Shown here in pieces: positions 45,935 through 57,852 of a stretch of 64,000 nt of DNA. A model generated the notes under the pieces. That model was given only the letters and a program-made list of their open reading frames with translations, was not told the DNA's origin and made no database searches. The position numbers and the translations under genes are program-made. The stretch spans positions 9,176,001-9,240,000 of the forward strand of contig OY754467.1 in NCBI GenBank assembly GCA_963575645.1, given 5' to 3'. This DNA comes from Xanthostigma xanthostigma (Eukaryota; Arthropoda; Insecta; Raphidioptera; Raphidiidae). The first letter of the stretch is position 1; each line of letters starts with the position of its first letter.

Positions 45935-46287
45935 CTAGCGGTCCTACCCGGTTTTACCCGGGTGCAAAAGAGCGAATGGGGGGGGGGAGGAGAGACGCAC
46001 ATTCATCTTAGTTTACCGAGATTATTTTTATGTTCAAATTTCATGATGATCGGAGTTACCGTTCAAAAGTTTTTTCCGAACGGAGACATTTTGAGTTACA
46101 TTTTGCAACATTTTTCATTGATGCTCCGTTCCTATTGGTCGTAGCGTGATATTGTATAGCCTATAGCCTTCCTCGATAAATGGGCTATCCAACAAAAAAC
46201 ATTTTTTTTCAATTCAAACCAGTAGTTTCTGAGATTAGCGCGTTCAAACAAACAAACAAACTCTTCAGCTTTATATATTAGTATAGA
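45935..46287 (-). mobile_element. Non-autonomous Helitron, short form
   Basis: 353 bp; CTAG at 45935-45938 and TCTATACTAATATATAAAG at 46287. Same family as 27707. Confidence 0.82.
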
Positions 46288-46738
46288 TATAGATTTGCAT
46301 TTCCCACTGGCAGATATTAAAATTTCTGGCGTCCGAAACACCCATTGAAAAGCTGTCACACCGAAGTGAAGTATCTCCAACGAAAAAAAAACTGAACTTC
46401 ATAGAAAATCACTCACGTGTCCATCCACATTCGATTTTGTGTATAATCTGACAGATTCACATAACGCGATAATTTAGTCGACTAATAAAGTACTTGATCC
46501 TTGTTTGGACAATTATCAGATGTTCTGCGTTGTGTTTTGTCTTGTAAAACATCAATATTGGACCAGTTAATGGATGCCGGGTCGTTTTGTAAAACCAGTA
46601 ACACAGGGGATGCGACGCGCTGCGGACCCAGAGCCGACCCACCGGTCCAATATACCGGGTGTTTTAAAGTTATTAGAAACAAAACTCTTAAGATTTTATT
46701 CACTTTAACATCTTACACTATTTTCCTAACATTAAATA
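46288..46738. other. No gene seen
   Basis: AT-rich with a short GC-rich stretch near 46570-46660 ending at TACCGGGTGTTTTAAAG, a likely end of an unknown repeat. Confidence 0.35.
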
Positions 46739-47367
46739 CTAGCTGCTACCCGCGGCTCCGCTCGCTGAGATGAAACAGCGACAACTGCTCCACCGTATTG
46801 TAGTACCACTGTGAAAAACAATGTTTATAACCTTATATACACTTTGACCTTTTTGCCAGCAGTCTTGGCGTTCTATATAATATATAGGTATATTACGTGT
46901 GAATTTTGAAATAATCCCTAATTTTACCCTCTTGAGGGATAATTTTGCAAAAACGCTGAAACACGTAATTCTTTATTGTTCTGCGGTTTACCTACTCGTG
47001 AAATCGTAACAAACAAAATGATCGGTTCTCCATACAAATGTTCTTCCCCTATTTTAGAATTGTCTTTTTTGAGATAAACAGTAGGCTACGTCCTACCTCA
47101 GGATGCGATCTATCTCCTTGCTAAATTTTATCGAAATCTGTTCAGCGGCTTACGCGTGAAAGCGTAACAAACAAAATGATCCGTTCTCCATACTAAATTT
47201 CATCCCCTATTTCACACCTTCAGAGTTGTTTTTTTAAACAAACAGTAGCCTATGTCCTTCCTCAGGATGCACTCTATCTCCTTGCCAAATTTTATCGAAA
47301 TCCGTTCAGCAGTTTACGCGTGAAAGCCTAACAAACAAACAAACTCACATTCGCATTTATAATATGA
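46739..47367 (-). mobile_element. Non-autonomous Helitron with internal duplication
   Basis: 3' CTAG at 46739 (GAGCGGAGCCGCGGGTAGCA) and 5' end at 47367 (TATTATAAATGCGAATGTGA). TACGCGTGAAAGCGTAACAA and its neighbourhood occur two to three times in tandem. Confidence 0.75.
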
Positions 47368-47920
47368 GTTATATGATTGGTTAAATATGGAAAATATAAT
47401 TCAATCTAAAATTATGATTTTGGTTGTCCTGCTCGTCTGCAGCGCTCATGGAGGAACCTCGACTGATACAGTCCAGGATATGTGTTGTCTGGAACACCCA
47501 GTATATTGCAGGTACAATATTATCATCACCGGAGAATGGCAAATATAATACCGGTCGCAGGTAACGTGGATCGAGATTCGAGACAAGGATCTACCGAGTT
47601 GAGTTCTCCTGAGCCAGTCGCTGTAGCAGCAGCAGCCGAAGGCAGCGATCGTGATGCATTGGTCAGACGCTCTTTGCATTGCTACGTTTTCTCGTTTGCC
47701 GTAGTTATTTATACAGGGTGTCACTGAATAATTTGTCACGCGTGAATATTAGGGTGTTTGTTTTCGGTCCCATTGGCTAATGTTTTATAGCATTGGACTT
47801 AAAAACGAGTCTCACAAAATTTCAGCTTCCTAGATCAAACCTGTGAACGGTGCAAAACCGAGTTTGTTTCCCATTTAATTAACATGGGTGAAACGACTTT
47901 TGTACTCAGACATGAGCTGG
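47368..47920. other. Two overlapping small ORFs, function unknown
   Basis: 47387-47551 encodes 54 residues starting MENIIQSKIMILVVLLVCSA, which looks like a signal peptide followed by CCLEHPVYC. 47482-47727 in another frame is Ala/Ser-rich. Repeat ends (TATACTGGGTGTTCC reversed at about 47500; ATACAGGGTGTCAC at 47712) cut through both, so chance or repeat origin is likely. Confidence 0.25.
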
Positions 47921-47924
47921 TAGA

Positions 47925-48878
47925 ATTTTTTTTTTTAATTTTTGATAGCAGCATTTTGTAGAGAATTAAATTTCCCACAAAAAAGGTGCTTAGTGCTAAA
48001 TCCGTGAATTCATTATTTTCAAATTAATTAAATGAAATCCGATTTTTATGAGAATGTTTAAACCAGAGGTCCCCAAACTGTTTTGTCTCGTAGACCACTT
48101 GCCATGTTTTTCGGTTTTGGGTAGACCCCCTGCTTATCTGATATTGATTTTTTGCAAGTTCATTAATTTCAAATGTATTTTTGACAACCGGTATAGTGCT
48201 ACTCACTTTAGTAGTGAAATGTTTAGTTTTATACATTTATTAATTAGATTCAAATTAAACAAATCAAATTAAAATTTATTTTCTGTTTCATAAAATAACT
48301 AACCAAAACATAAATGCTTTTAGTGTGAGGGATGAACCTGATGCTTTAATAATAAATTTTTAATATTTGGCATCAATTTAGTTAGATTTAATCTTAAATC
48401 TCTTCGGTTAACGATGTCCAGTTTGTTTCTTTTTTTGTTAGGAGATTCACTATCGTTGATTTTTTTTTTCATTTCATGGACCCCCAATTTTTTTTCCCGC
48501 TGACGTGGACCCCTTGCATGTTGTCCCCTGGGGGTCGATATAGACCACTTTGAGAATCACTGGTTTCAACGAACATATCTTTGAAAATAAAGAATTCACG
48601 GATTTAGTGCTAATTTTTGAATTTCAGTTTTTACAAAAACGTTTTTCGGAAGCTATCATTTTTTAAAAATTTTTGACAGCAGCATTTTGTAGAGAATTAA
48701 AATTCCCATAATAATTATGGGAATTACTGTCAAAAAATTTTTTGACAGCAGCATTTTGTAGAGAATTAAAATTCCCATAATAATTATGGGAATTTTAATT
48801 CTCTACAAAATGCTGCTGTCAAAAAATTTTAAAAAATGATAGCTTCCGAAAAACGTTTTTGTAAAAACTGAAATTCAA
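47925..48878. mobile_element. Complex foldback, interrupted by a hAT-type MITE
   Basis: CAGCATTTTGTAGAGAATTA occurs at 47949, 48692 and 48752 and, inverted, at about 48800. 48617-48878 is an almost perfect inverted repeat (AATTTCAGTTTTTACAAAAA against its complement). GTGCTAAATCCGTGAATTC at about 47993 and its inverse at 48590 flank the MITE. Confidence 0.75.
48064..48562. mobile_element. hAT-type MITE, TSD GTTTAAAC / GTTTCAAC
   Basis: CAGAGGTCCCCAAACTG and CTTTGAGAATCACTG ends with 8-bp flanks that differ at one base (48056-48063 and 48563-48570). GGGGGTC and GACCCCC words near the ends are usual for such elements. Confidence 0.88.
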
Positions 48879-49740
48879 TATATTATGTAATCTCCGTTCC
48901 TCATTTTGATAGAATCAACTTAGTCAGTCAGTCAATAGAAATTTCAGACTTCTACCGACTGCTATTTACGTATAGTGACCGCCATATTGGAACATTCATG
49001 ACGCCATATACTTCGGATGGCCAAAACTGTTCTCTAACGAAACCTCATTTTCCAAATCGGTCCATCCGTCCCAGCTCTAGAGCGTAATAACTGGACATAG
49101 TCACATACGTATAGACACAAACCCTTTGCATGCCCTAGTCAGGTAAAAAGCTACACTCCGTATAAAAGATCTCACATAACATAAGTATAGGGCCCGGTTG
49201 AGATGTGAGTCTTGTTCTTTTCTTTGTGTGGTGTTCTCGTCCATGTTGTTCTTTTATCAGATAACTTGGATCACGCGCTGAGATGTTTTGTTCTGTTCTT
49301 TTGTTCTCTTGCTACAGTCACTTGTTCAGGATTCATTTGTTTATTGTACCGGGTTTTTGATTAATCGACATTAATTATTGTAAACAACAATTAAGAACAA
49401 ATTCTTGCACCGATTCATATTTTCAATGTTTTGTTTAATTTTTGAAGTTGATATTTTTCTCAGCTCTCGCAGTATGTATAGGAACTTGAGGGAATTATTA
49501 TAGGCGTCTAATCGTTTCGAGTTTTTAGCTATCCGAACATATTTTTCTTGTACTGTTCGATTCGGCTTAAAAATAAAAATCAGATACTCAATCAGAAAGA
49601 AAACCCAGTAATGCCTTTAAATCTGGAAGTGCAATATTTTGTCTCCTTTCGATAGATTCGAAACGGTTCAAGTCGTCTCGGTTCGTCTACCGATCTTAAT
49701 TTTGCAGTCCGAGCACCCAACGAAAACATTGTCCAATATA
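48879..49740. other. No gene seen
   Basis: AT-rich intron sequence with T-rich runs near 49200-49330; no exon-like frame. Confidence 0.35.
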
Positions 49741-49744
49741 TTAC

Positions 49745-50332
49745 TCACGTTGAATTTTTGACGTGATAACGTCTTATAAATTGATGAATCACCAATCTTA
49801 TAAATTGATGAAACACCGGCTGCATGCGAAAAAGTTTAACGTTCCGCCTGACCCTGTGCGTGCTTTTCTCGAAAACGGCCCTAACGATTTGGATGAAATT
49901 TACTGAAAAGGGATTTTGGTGGGCAAAAAATCGTTTTAGTTAGGTCTCATCTCTCGAAAAAATCGTTTTCATACAAATTTTATCATTATAATAATCAATT
50001 TTTTGACGTATGAAAATACTTAAATATTGTAAGTAGGTTTTGGAATTTTATATAAACAATGAAACAATTGTTTTCAAAATATTATGACAGTTAATCTTTG
50101 AGACTTAAAATAAATACGAAAGAAAGAAAGTTAAAAAAAACAATTATTATTATAGGTGGTGAGTAATTTTAATAAATAAAATTAACCTAAATTTGAAGCG
50201 AAAGATGCAATATCATAGATTCGAATTATTATAATTATTATATGTAGAATTTAGGTTAGGTATGTATTACGGAATACGTTATCACGTAAAACTATCGTCC
50301 GGAAACCGACTTTACAGACAACCAATTTTTTC
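49745..50332 (-). mobile_element. Longer inverted relative of the insert at 25179-25440
   Basis: Both ends are the reverse complement of that insert; the middle is longer and AT-rich. Confidence 0.6.
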
Positions 50333-50763
50333 GATAATAGAATATTTTAATAAATCGTCCACTGCTCTAGTACTTTTATGATTCGATGTACTCGAGGAAT
50401 TATTTATTCATTTTGGAGAAGATTACCATTTGAAAGCATATTTAAAGTACGAGTAGGTAATTTTAGCATCGAATTAACATAAAAACTATGGTAAAAATCA
50501 ATGCTGAAAGTATCCTTATCCTATAAAGGTGGAAAGTCTTGGAAAGGTCAGGGAAGCCCAAAATGGTCAGGGATTTCAGGGAGTAACCTGAATGACAGAG
50601 AAATTCTATACATTTTTTCACAGCGATTGTAAATGAGGAAATATAATCTGATTCGGGGCATTTTCTGGGACATAATATATTAATACGGGACACAGGGCTT
50701 TAATCTGAGACGAATGGTCACCGTCAAGTTTTAGTCCCTACTTCTCATCCAAAATATTTCCAC

Positions 50764-51101
50764 CTACGCTGGTCAGTAAATAGAAAAATACATTTGACGA
50801 CGTTTAACCACAAAACTGCTCATTCTTATAACACAAGAAAAAAACCGAAGCCGCAAGTTCCTAACAGCAAGATGGCGATGACACGTAAAAATGTATTTTT
50901 TTCAATTATTGAATGTTATAACGCAGTGCCTGAAGAGATTAAAGGCCTAGATAGCAAAATGTTCAAAAAGAAACTAAAAATGTTCTTAAACGAAAAGTGC
51001 TACTACAGTACAAAAGATTTTATTTAATGTTTTATTAATTGTATTTGACATGTTTTATACCTTTGATACCATAAAATAAATTACTATTATTATTATTATT
51101 A
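50764..51101 (+). pseudogene. C-terminus of a CR1-like LINE ORF2 with (ATT)n tail
   Basis: Frame 50794-51027 reads HKTAHSYNTRKKPKPQVPNS and then FFSIIECYNAVPEEIKGL and MFLNEKCYYSTKDFI, the usual end of LINE reverse transcriptases, followed by AATAAATTACTATTATT. It is a 5'-truncated copy, distinct from the one at 0.5 kb. Confidence 0.78.
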
Positions 51102-52330
51102 GGTATTAATTAAAGGTTTTTCTGATGACTGCCACTAAGTGAGAATGAAGGAGAAGTTGAAATTACATATGACTCGATTAGTCCCGATAGATTGAAAATA
51201 CACAAGTTCTACTGATTTCATCATCCGTGTCGAACTTTCGTCACATTACGGGACTAGAATAAGAAAGCGTTGCATCGCTATAGAGTTTTCCGAAAAAAGA
51301 TAAATATGTAAGTAGGCTTTGGATACGTAGGCCTTATAGTATTGTGTGCGTATGTACGTAGTTGGCGTTATAAACAACAATTTTGACTTTGTTGAAGTCA
51401 ACCCACGGTTAATTTCTCTTTCTTTTGGTCACGGGACGAACACAATACTCGAGTACTGTAAGTGTTCATGTAACTTACTTATATTATAGCAGAAAGTCCG
51501 TATTTATAGTCATTCGTAAAGAGATCTCGCAACTGGTAGGGCATTGATTCCGATTTTTTTAAAGTAAAACTTCTTTACGCACGGTTGAGTAAGTTCGATT
51601 CATGAAGGTGAAAGGAAAAAATGTGACGAAACGATTTAGGGATCACGAGAAAACCAGGACTTTATTTTTCGAGAAAATTTAGTGATTCGGCGAGTCTTCA
51701 ATTCAGGGATTAATAATAATAATAATCGACTTTATTTAGGGTCATGAGTAGCCAAAGCCGTTTTAACATGCCCTCTCTGATAAAATATACAAAAATACCG
51801 ATATTTTTTTGTTGTCAAATATCCGTCCGAATACTAGTATTGACTCGAGTAACGATTTCAAATCGACAAGGGCGTCGATTGATGACTATTAATACGGGCA
51901 TATTTTTACCACACGATGTTCCGAATGACCTTGTAGGTGAAACAGCCGGTTTGCTGCCGCGCGGGAGATGGACAAACACCGTAGCGTAAAGCTGTTAGGT
52001 TGGTAGGACGTTGTCTTCTACAATACGGAGACAAGGTAATTCTAGAATATAATGTAATATTGTTATGTTTATAAAACGTACATACATACCTACACACGCG
52101 CTCATTTGTTTGAGTTGCGCAATGACGTCACAACCGCGTCCGTACATACCTACCTTTATTTGTGCGTAGGAACCGGCGACGATGCCCCGTTCTAAGCATC
52201 CATCCGTTGCTCTAAAAACAAGAGATGGGCAGGTCCGCGAGGTTTTTGAGGATGCGCGTCCGGATGTGCATCCAGCCCTTCGGATCTTCATCCTTGTTAC
52301 TTGTCCGCCGGACCTGTATGGGTCCAGCTC
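51102..52330. other. No gene; minus-strand LINE tail at about 51711
   Basis: AATAATAATAATAATCGACTTTATTT at 51711 reads as a LINE tail on the minus strand. At 51563, AAGTAAAACTTCTTTACGCA repeats a motif found elsewhere. No domain is seen in the small ORFs. Confidence 0.4.
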
Positions 52331-52333
52331 ACC

Positions 52334-52506
52334 TACGATAATTGGATTCCACGTTTTTCGGAGCGAGTAAAATCGAAATGTAAAGCGTTGTTAATAAATT
52401 AAATGAATCATTAAATCTACTTCGGCTCCCTTTTCATTAAATTTGTATTTATGTAAAATTATAATATAATATGTACGCTTATTTTCAAATAAAGTTATTA
52501 TATATT
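52334..52506 (+). repeat. Copy of the middle of the 10-bp-TSD element
   Basis: GGATTCCACGTTTTTCGGAG to CAAATAAAGTTATTAT matches 38565-38760 with small indels. Confidence 0.7.
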
Positions 52507-52684
52507 GTCTCTGGTCCAGAGTCACTGCGCGCGCACGAGATCTATCCACAAAACAAGCTTGAAAAGACGTCTCGTGTGAAGTGAGCACATAAAAGCAATT
52601 ATTGAGAAAACAAGCGTTAGAAAACTAGTAGCCAATCTAGCAAGTAATCTAGCGGCAAATCCAGCCTCGTGTGCTGCGGCCTTT
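52507..52684. mobile_element. MITE fragment, GGCCGCTGCACACG family
   Basis: CACTGCGCGCGCACGAGATC to GCCTCGTGTGCTGCGGCC, the right part of the element at 62038 and 30402. Confidence 0.7.
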
Positions 52685-52692
52685 ATATAAAT

Positions 52693-53034
52693 TAGAGCTG
52701 TATAAGTAACGAGAAATTGTGTACCCGTATGTATTCGTTACTTAAAGAACCAGTACCCGTTACTTTCGTATCGTTACGTTACTCGTTACTTTTCATACGA
52801 CATACAGTCGTGTACTAACAGCATCAAGCATGTACCATCGCATCGAGGCGCGTCGCATACGTGATACGATATGACTTCGTTCGTATAACGTATAACCGCA
52901 TCAAACGAGTCGAACTGACATGGATACGACAGATGCGAGTAACGAAATGAATTTGTAAGTAACGATTCGTTACTTCGAGTCAGACGATGTACCCGTTACT
53001 CAGCAACGAATACATACGGTTTGTTACAGCTCTA
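52693..53034. mobile_element. hAT-type MITE, TSD ATATAAAT / ATAAAAAT
   Basis: TAGAGCTGTA and TACAGCTCTA ends; flanks 52685-52692 and 53035-53042 differ at one base. Rich in CGTTAC and GTAACG words in both orientations. Confidence 0.85.
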
Positions 53035-53830
53035 ATAAAAATTCATGGTCATTATAGTTTGTCGAAACGTGTGAAAAGAAGTAGATATAACTTAAAGAAA
53101 TGGACTAATTTCTGTACTATCGAATGACTTGCGCGGCATTAGTAGATAATATTTTATATTTGAACAATCGTTTTCGTAAATTGAGGTCGACGATTTGCAA
53201 GTCTAACAAGTTTTAATTGTTTAATGTACTATTTGCATACTAAATAGCGGGCATATTGTAACTACTTTGTGCCTAGGAGACTTGTCCTGTATCGTAAAAA
53301 AGCAGACAAACAGACGAAGATTCTGGAAGCGTGTTTTTTCGTTCAATCATCTTATACGGACTCCCGCAAGTAAACTAAATTGACAGACAGATTAGCGTTG
53401 ATGACCTTCAAAAAACATAAGTTTTGTTTTTGTAACTTTCAAAACATAGTTCCAACATACCTGCATGATTTCTTCGTAATCAGATAAGAAAAATATTTAA
53501 TATTTTTAAGAATTGCAAATATTTTTAGGTGCAACTGTTTACCTGTATTGTTGAAATAATTTTCAGTCGGTAAGTTAGGGTCCTATATGGCTGTGTTTTA
53601 TTATACCTACTCGAAAAATAAAGTAAACTGCACTTGACACCATTGTGTTACACAATAGGAATATCCAAGTCGGATAATCTTACCTATGCATCGTGTATTT
53701 ATTACCTGCGATTTTGGATTTCAGTGGCGCTCGACAAATATCATTCCTTTTTTTATTTTTTTTTATTCAAAACAATCGTTAAGGCTCGAACTAGAGTCTG
53801 CCCCCGATGGTAATTTTTTTGAATCGAAGC
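53035..53830. other. No gene seen
   Basis: AT-rich intron sequence. Confidence 0.35.
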
Positions 53831-53975
53831 TAAATTTGGGGTTTTTCCCATTTTCGGAAGAAGCTGAACTTCGGTTTAGTTCCATTTTCGGAAGAAGCAG
53901 AACTTTAGTTTATTTCCGTCTTCGACCAAAACTGAAATTCGGTTTATTTCCATCTTTAGTCGACGCTGAAATCGA
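53831..53975. repeat. Short minisatellite, about 36-bp unit, four diverged copies
   Basis: Variants of TTCCATTTTCGGAAGAAGC and GAACTTCGGTTTAT in tandem. Confidence 0.65.
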
Positions 53976-55410
53976 TGAAGGTGTTTAACAATTCAATTTC
54001 ACGCGACTTAGAAGATATCTTTGCTTTGTTTTTGAAGTTGAATAATCGGTTGAACTTGAGTAGAACCGAACTCGTAGGAAAGCTTCTCTACAAAATAAAT
54101 ACGCTTGTTAGTCTGCTTGAGTATATAAACTGGGAAACTATTCAACCGATTTTCGTGCGGTTTTAACGAATAGATAGAGTAAATATTTTAAAAGGACGCT
54201 ATCATTATAACGAGTGGAACGATGAACTAAATAGTGAAGCGGTCAATAGTTTGTTTATGTTACGAAATTCGAAAGGGAAGGCATGAAGCAGTTTATGCAG
54301 CGTTTCCATGGCAATAGAACTGATGGAAGTATCAGCTCTCGAATGTTTAATTTATCGAGTGTTCGAGTGCGCCACTGGCTTTTTACCTGAGCAAATTGCA
54401 GTGTAGCGCGTGAACTGGGAGAGAATGATTATACCTATAGGTACCACTTGACTGGCACCAGAGAAAAGTAATTGGTACTGTCTGGGAAAGATCTATTAGT
54501 TTTGAATATTGTTTTTAGAGGGAATGCAACCTATTCATTTGTTTCGTATATCATAGTTTTTGACGTGCTGCTTCATCTTTATGACGGGGGTTGGCTTTGC
54601 ATCCCTTTTTTTAGTGCCGACTATTTTAGAAATGGTTTAAATAAAACGATTATGCAAATGAATTTTTTTTTCTTAGAACTATTGTCTTAAAAATTACTCA
54701 GGGCTTAGACGCCACCTTAGGGCATATATGTTTCCTCTATTAGTCCTCAGTTCCCAGTTTCTAATTCGTGAAGCGGTAAAAGTGTCAGTTGGATTTTCAA
54801 TTTAATATTATGAAAATATGGGAATTGGACCAAATAAGATTACCTGGTCTTTAAAAATTGTTATACCTAATAATTATAACAGTAAGGTGTTTGTGTCTAC
54901 GCTGGTATCTTAAAAGTTAAGAACAATTGAGTCTATGTTAAACAATTCTTGTACTTTTTGAAGAGTAACATCATCTTCATGAAGTTCCATATCTTTTACA
55001 GAATTTTGAAGACCACTAATTGCTTCCCTTCCTTCGATAGTCATTGATTTTAAGCCTTCAGTATATAGTAGTGTTGATCCAATAGAATTTCACGATGAAG
55101 GAAGGTTTGATTGAGGATCAGAAATAAGCTTTATCAATGTATGCCAGTGACCAACGTTTCGAAGAATTTATAAAATGTATTCATAATTGACGTTTTATGT
55201 AATTTTATGACTTCTGTGTAATTTTATAACTTATTTCACACACACATGCTGCAGTGTCTCATGAAATAAAGGCAATTATTATTACACCTTCCTTCATCGT
55301 GGATGGTCTGCCTCTTGAAACGTATTCTTCCATTTTAGTTTTTATAATTCTATTGGCCAAAATATCCGATAATAACGTAAACTATTTATTATTATTTAAA
55401 AAAATATAGA
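53976..55410. other. No gene seen
   Basis: A Helitron-like piece (CAACCGATTTTCGTGCGGTT) lies at about 54141. GATGAAGGAAGGT at 55093 has an inverted partner ACCTTCCTTCATC at 55285, hinting at a 220-bp foldback. Confidence 0.4.
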
Positions 55411-55411
55411 A

Positions 55412-55579
55412 TAGTTACTTCTTACCACAACAGTTTTATTAGCGGATGTATACATTTCGGGAGCTATGCTCTCATCTTCAGTAAACACTAAATTTAGTTT
55501 AAACTTTAATTTAGTGTTTGCTGAAGATGAGAGCATAGTCAACATCCACTAATAAAACTGTTGTGGTAAGAAGTAACTA
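55412..55579. mobile_element. 168-bp hairpin element
   Basis: TAGTTACTTCTTACCACAAC to AAACACTAAATT pairs with its complement on the right, with a small bulge (ATACATTTCGGGAG only in the left arm). It is a MITE-like foldback 470 bases before Egfr exon 2. Confidence 0.8.
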
Positions 55580-56048
55580 TTTTAATTTGGTTTCAACCAC
55601 AGTGCTCTTAATATTTGTATATTTATTATTAAGCTACGACAAAAGAGGGCTGATCGGTGAGTGAAAATAGCAAAGCCGTCCGTAATTTCGATTAAATACG
55701 GCCCGTAACTACTATCATATTATATGGAAATAATAAAATAGATAACATTCTTGTGTAAACCCATGTTAAATTTTTTGACATTGCAGCGTTTTTTGTTTTT
55801 GTTTTTTAGCAAAGACCACCAACTGTTAATGTTATACGAACCCAACATCCAATTATGGTTGCAGTTGGTTGTTAAATTATACTTTTACTAATTCTTGACA
55901 GACATCTGCGATTTGGGGTTTTTTAATAGATGCTGACGTGCATAAACAACGATATCTAAAAAATCTCGAATATTCTTCATTGTTTATCATATAATAACCA
56001 CAGAGTATTTATGGAATTTGTTATTAATAATTTGTTTTTCTTTTACAG

Positions 56049-57582
56049 TATGCATCGGCACAAACGGCCGCATGTCGGTTCCTTCCAACCGCGATCATCA
56101 TTACCGAAATTTACGCGACCGCTACATGAACTGTACCTACGTGGACGGGAATCTGGAAGTGACATGGCTTCAGGACGAGAACCTCGACCTGAGCTTCCTT
56201 CAGTATATTCGCGAAGTCACCGGCTACGTCCTCATATCGCACGTCGACGTCAAGAAGTTAGTTTTGCCGCGGCTGCAAATCATCCGAGGCCGTTCTTTGT
56301 TCAAGATCAGCGTGTCGCAGGAGAGTTTCGCGCTCATGGTCACCCTGTCCAAGATGTTTACTCTCGAACTGCCGGCACTTCGCGACGTCCTCAGTGGAAG
56401 CGTCGGACTGTTCAACAACTACAATTTGTGTCACGTGAAGACGATCAATTGGAGTGAAATTATCAGCGATCCAAAAGGCAAAGATGTCTACGTCTACAAC
56501 TTCACGTCGCCGGAACGTGAATGTCCACCGTGCGACAAGAGTTGCGAAGTCGGCTGTTGGGGTTCCGGACCCGAAAATTGCCAACAATTCTCCAAGGAGC
56601 ACTGCAGTCCGCAGTGTTATCAGGGACGTTGTTTCGGACCGAATCCGCGCGAGTGTTGCCATCTGTTCTGTGCCGGCGGTTGTACCGGACCCAAACAGAG
56701 CGATTGCCTCGCTTGCAAGAACTTCTACGATGACGGTGTCTGCACGCAAGAGTGTCCGCCGATGCAGAGGTACAATTCGATAACGTATTCGTGGGAGCCG
56801 AATCCGAACGGAAAATACGCTTACGGTGCAACGTGCGTGAAGAAGTGTCCTGAACATCTGCTGAAAGATAACGGAGCCTGCGTGAGAAATTGTCCGCCGA
56901 AAAAGAAGGCTGTGAATGGTGAATGCGTGCCTTGTGATGGACCTTGTCCAAAAAGTTGTTCCGGTGTTGTCGATGTTGTTCATTCCGGGAATATAGACTC
57001 GTTTAAGGGATGCACGGTTATCGAAGGATCGCTTATGATCCTCGATCAGTCGTTCAAAGGATTCTTACAGATTTATCCGAATTATACTTTCGGAGAAAAG
57101 TATAAAGAAATGCATCCTGATCGATTGGAAGTGTTCAGTACTTTGAAGGAAATTACCGGGTATCTGAATATCCAAGGTTCACACGAACATTTCAAAAACT
57201 TATCGTATTTTCGCAATTTGGAAGTGATCGGTGGCCGCGTTTTGGCCGAAAACTTTTTCGCTTCTTTGTACATTGTAAAAACGTCGTTAACTTCGTTAGG
57301 TCTTAAATCGCTTAAAAAAATCAGTGCCGGGTCAGTTGCCATACTCGAAAATAAAAACTTGTGTTTTGCTCAGGATATCAATTGGTCGCGGATAAAAATG
57401 AGTGAATTCAAAACGCTTTTGGAAAGCAATAAAAACAGGACGTTGTGTGAACAAGAAGGCTTGATTTGTGATCCTCAGTGTTCGGCCGAAGGCTGTTGGG
57501 ATATTGGTCCAGATCAGTGTTTGTCGTGTGATAATTATAAATTGGGAACTCGATGTCTTCAGGATTGCAGCGCTCAACCTGG
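56049..57582 (+). CDS. Egfr: Egfr coding exon 2: ligand-binding ectodomain (L1, furin-like, L2, start of CR2)
   Basis: A 1,534-bp exon. The acceptor is a pyrimidine tract ending TTTTACAG|TA (phase 1) and the donor is GG|GTAAGT (phase 2). With exon 1 it gives residues 60-570. In order: conserved N-terminus CIGTNGRMSVPSN; receptor L domain 1 (about 88-199); furin-like Cys-rich domain (about 217-363) with CCHLFCAGGCTGP and GKYAYGATCVKKCP; receptor L domain 2 (about 380-507) with VFSTLKEITGYLNIQG; and the start of the second Cys-rich domain (from about 526, ending CLQDCSAQPG). Cysteine spacing and these motifs match the EGFR family, not the insulin receptor. N-glycosylation sequons include NCT, NFT, NYT, NLS and NRT. 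No internal stop. The exon is GC-richer than its surroundings, most strongly in its first 600 bases. The rest of the receptor, including transmembrane segment and kinase, lies downstream of the window. Confidence 0.97.
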
Positions 57583-57626
57583 GTAAGTGTTACAGATTTA
57601 TAAATCACATTATTATTATTCTAATA

Positions 57627-57820
57627 CTAGCGGCCCGGTTCGGCTTAGCCCGAATTTGTAGCTTGTCGCCGTTTTTTCGTCGACTTGCGTTGCAAAATGG
57701 TCTCCACGAAAAGCGCTTTTATTTAAACGCGATAATATATAGCCTGTCTCAATTCTGAAGGTCCATTCTAAATGTTGGTGAAAAAAAAATTGAAATCGGA
57801 TGAGTAGTTTCGGAGATCGG
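57627..57820 (-). mobile_element. Helitron 3' part, second family
   Basis: CTAG at 57627 and TTTTTTCGTCGACTTGCGTT as in the copies at 32435 and 62700; the 5' end is missing. Confidence 0.75.
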
Positions 57821-57852
57821 CTCCCTATTCCGTGGTGTTTGTTGGGTGAGAG

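Larger units (their letters stand above)
36481..56048 (+). other. Egfr: Egfr intron 1 (19,568 bp)
   Basis: GT...AG intron, phase 1, between the signal-peptide exon and the ectodomain exon. It begins GTAAGTCACT and ends in a T-rich tract before CAG. It holds a LINE 3' end, several Helitrons, hAT-type MITEs, a pogo/Tigger remnant and two large foldbacks, listed separately. Fly Egfr also has a long first intron with alternative first exons; I looked for a second signal-peptide exon ending in phase 1 and found none that convinces. Confidence 0.85.

Noticed and set aside
56258-56983. Long minus-strand and other-frame ORFs across the Egfr exon
   Set aside because: They are shadows of the GC-rich coding strand; no motif, and the + frame is clearly the protein.
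56018-57586. Insulin receptor as the identity of the ectodomain exon
   Set aside because: The L1-Cys-rich-L2 order is shared by both families, but CIGT...MSVPSN, CCHLFCAGGCTGP and GKYAYGATC are EGFR signatures, and the second Cys-rich domain begins after L2 as in EGFR.
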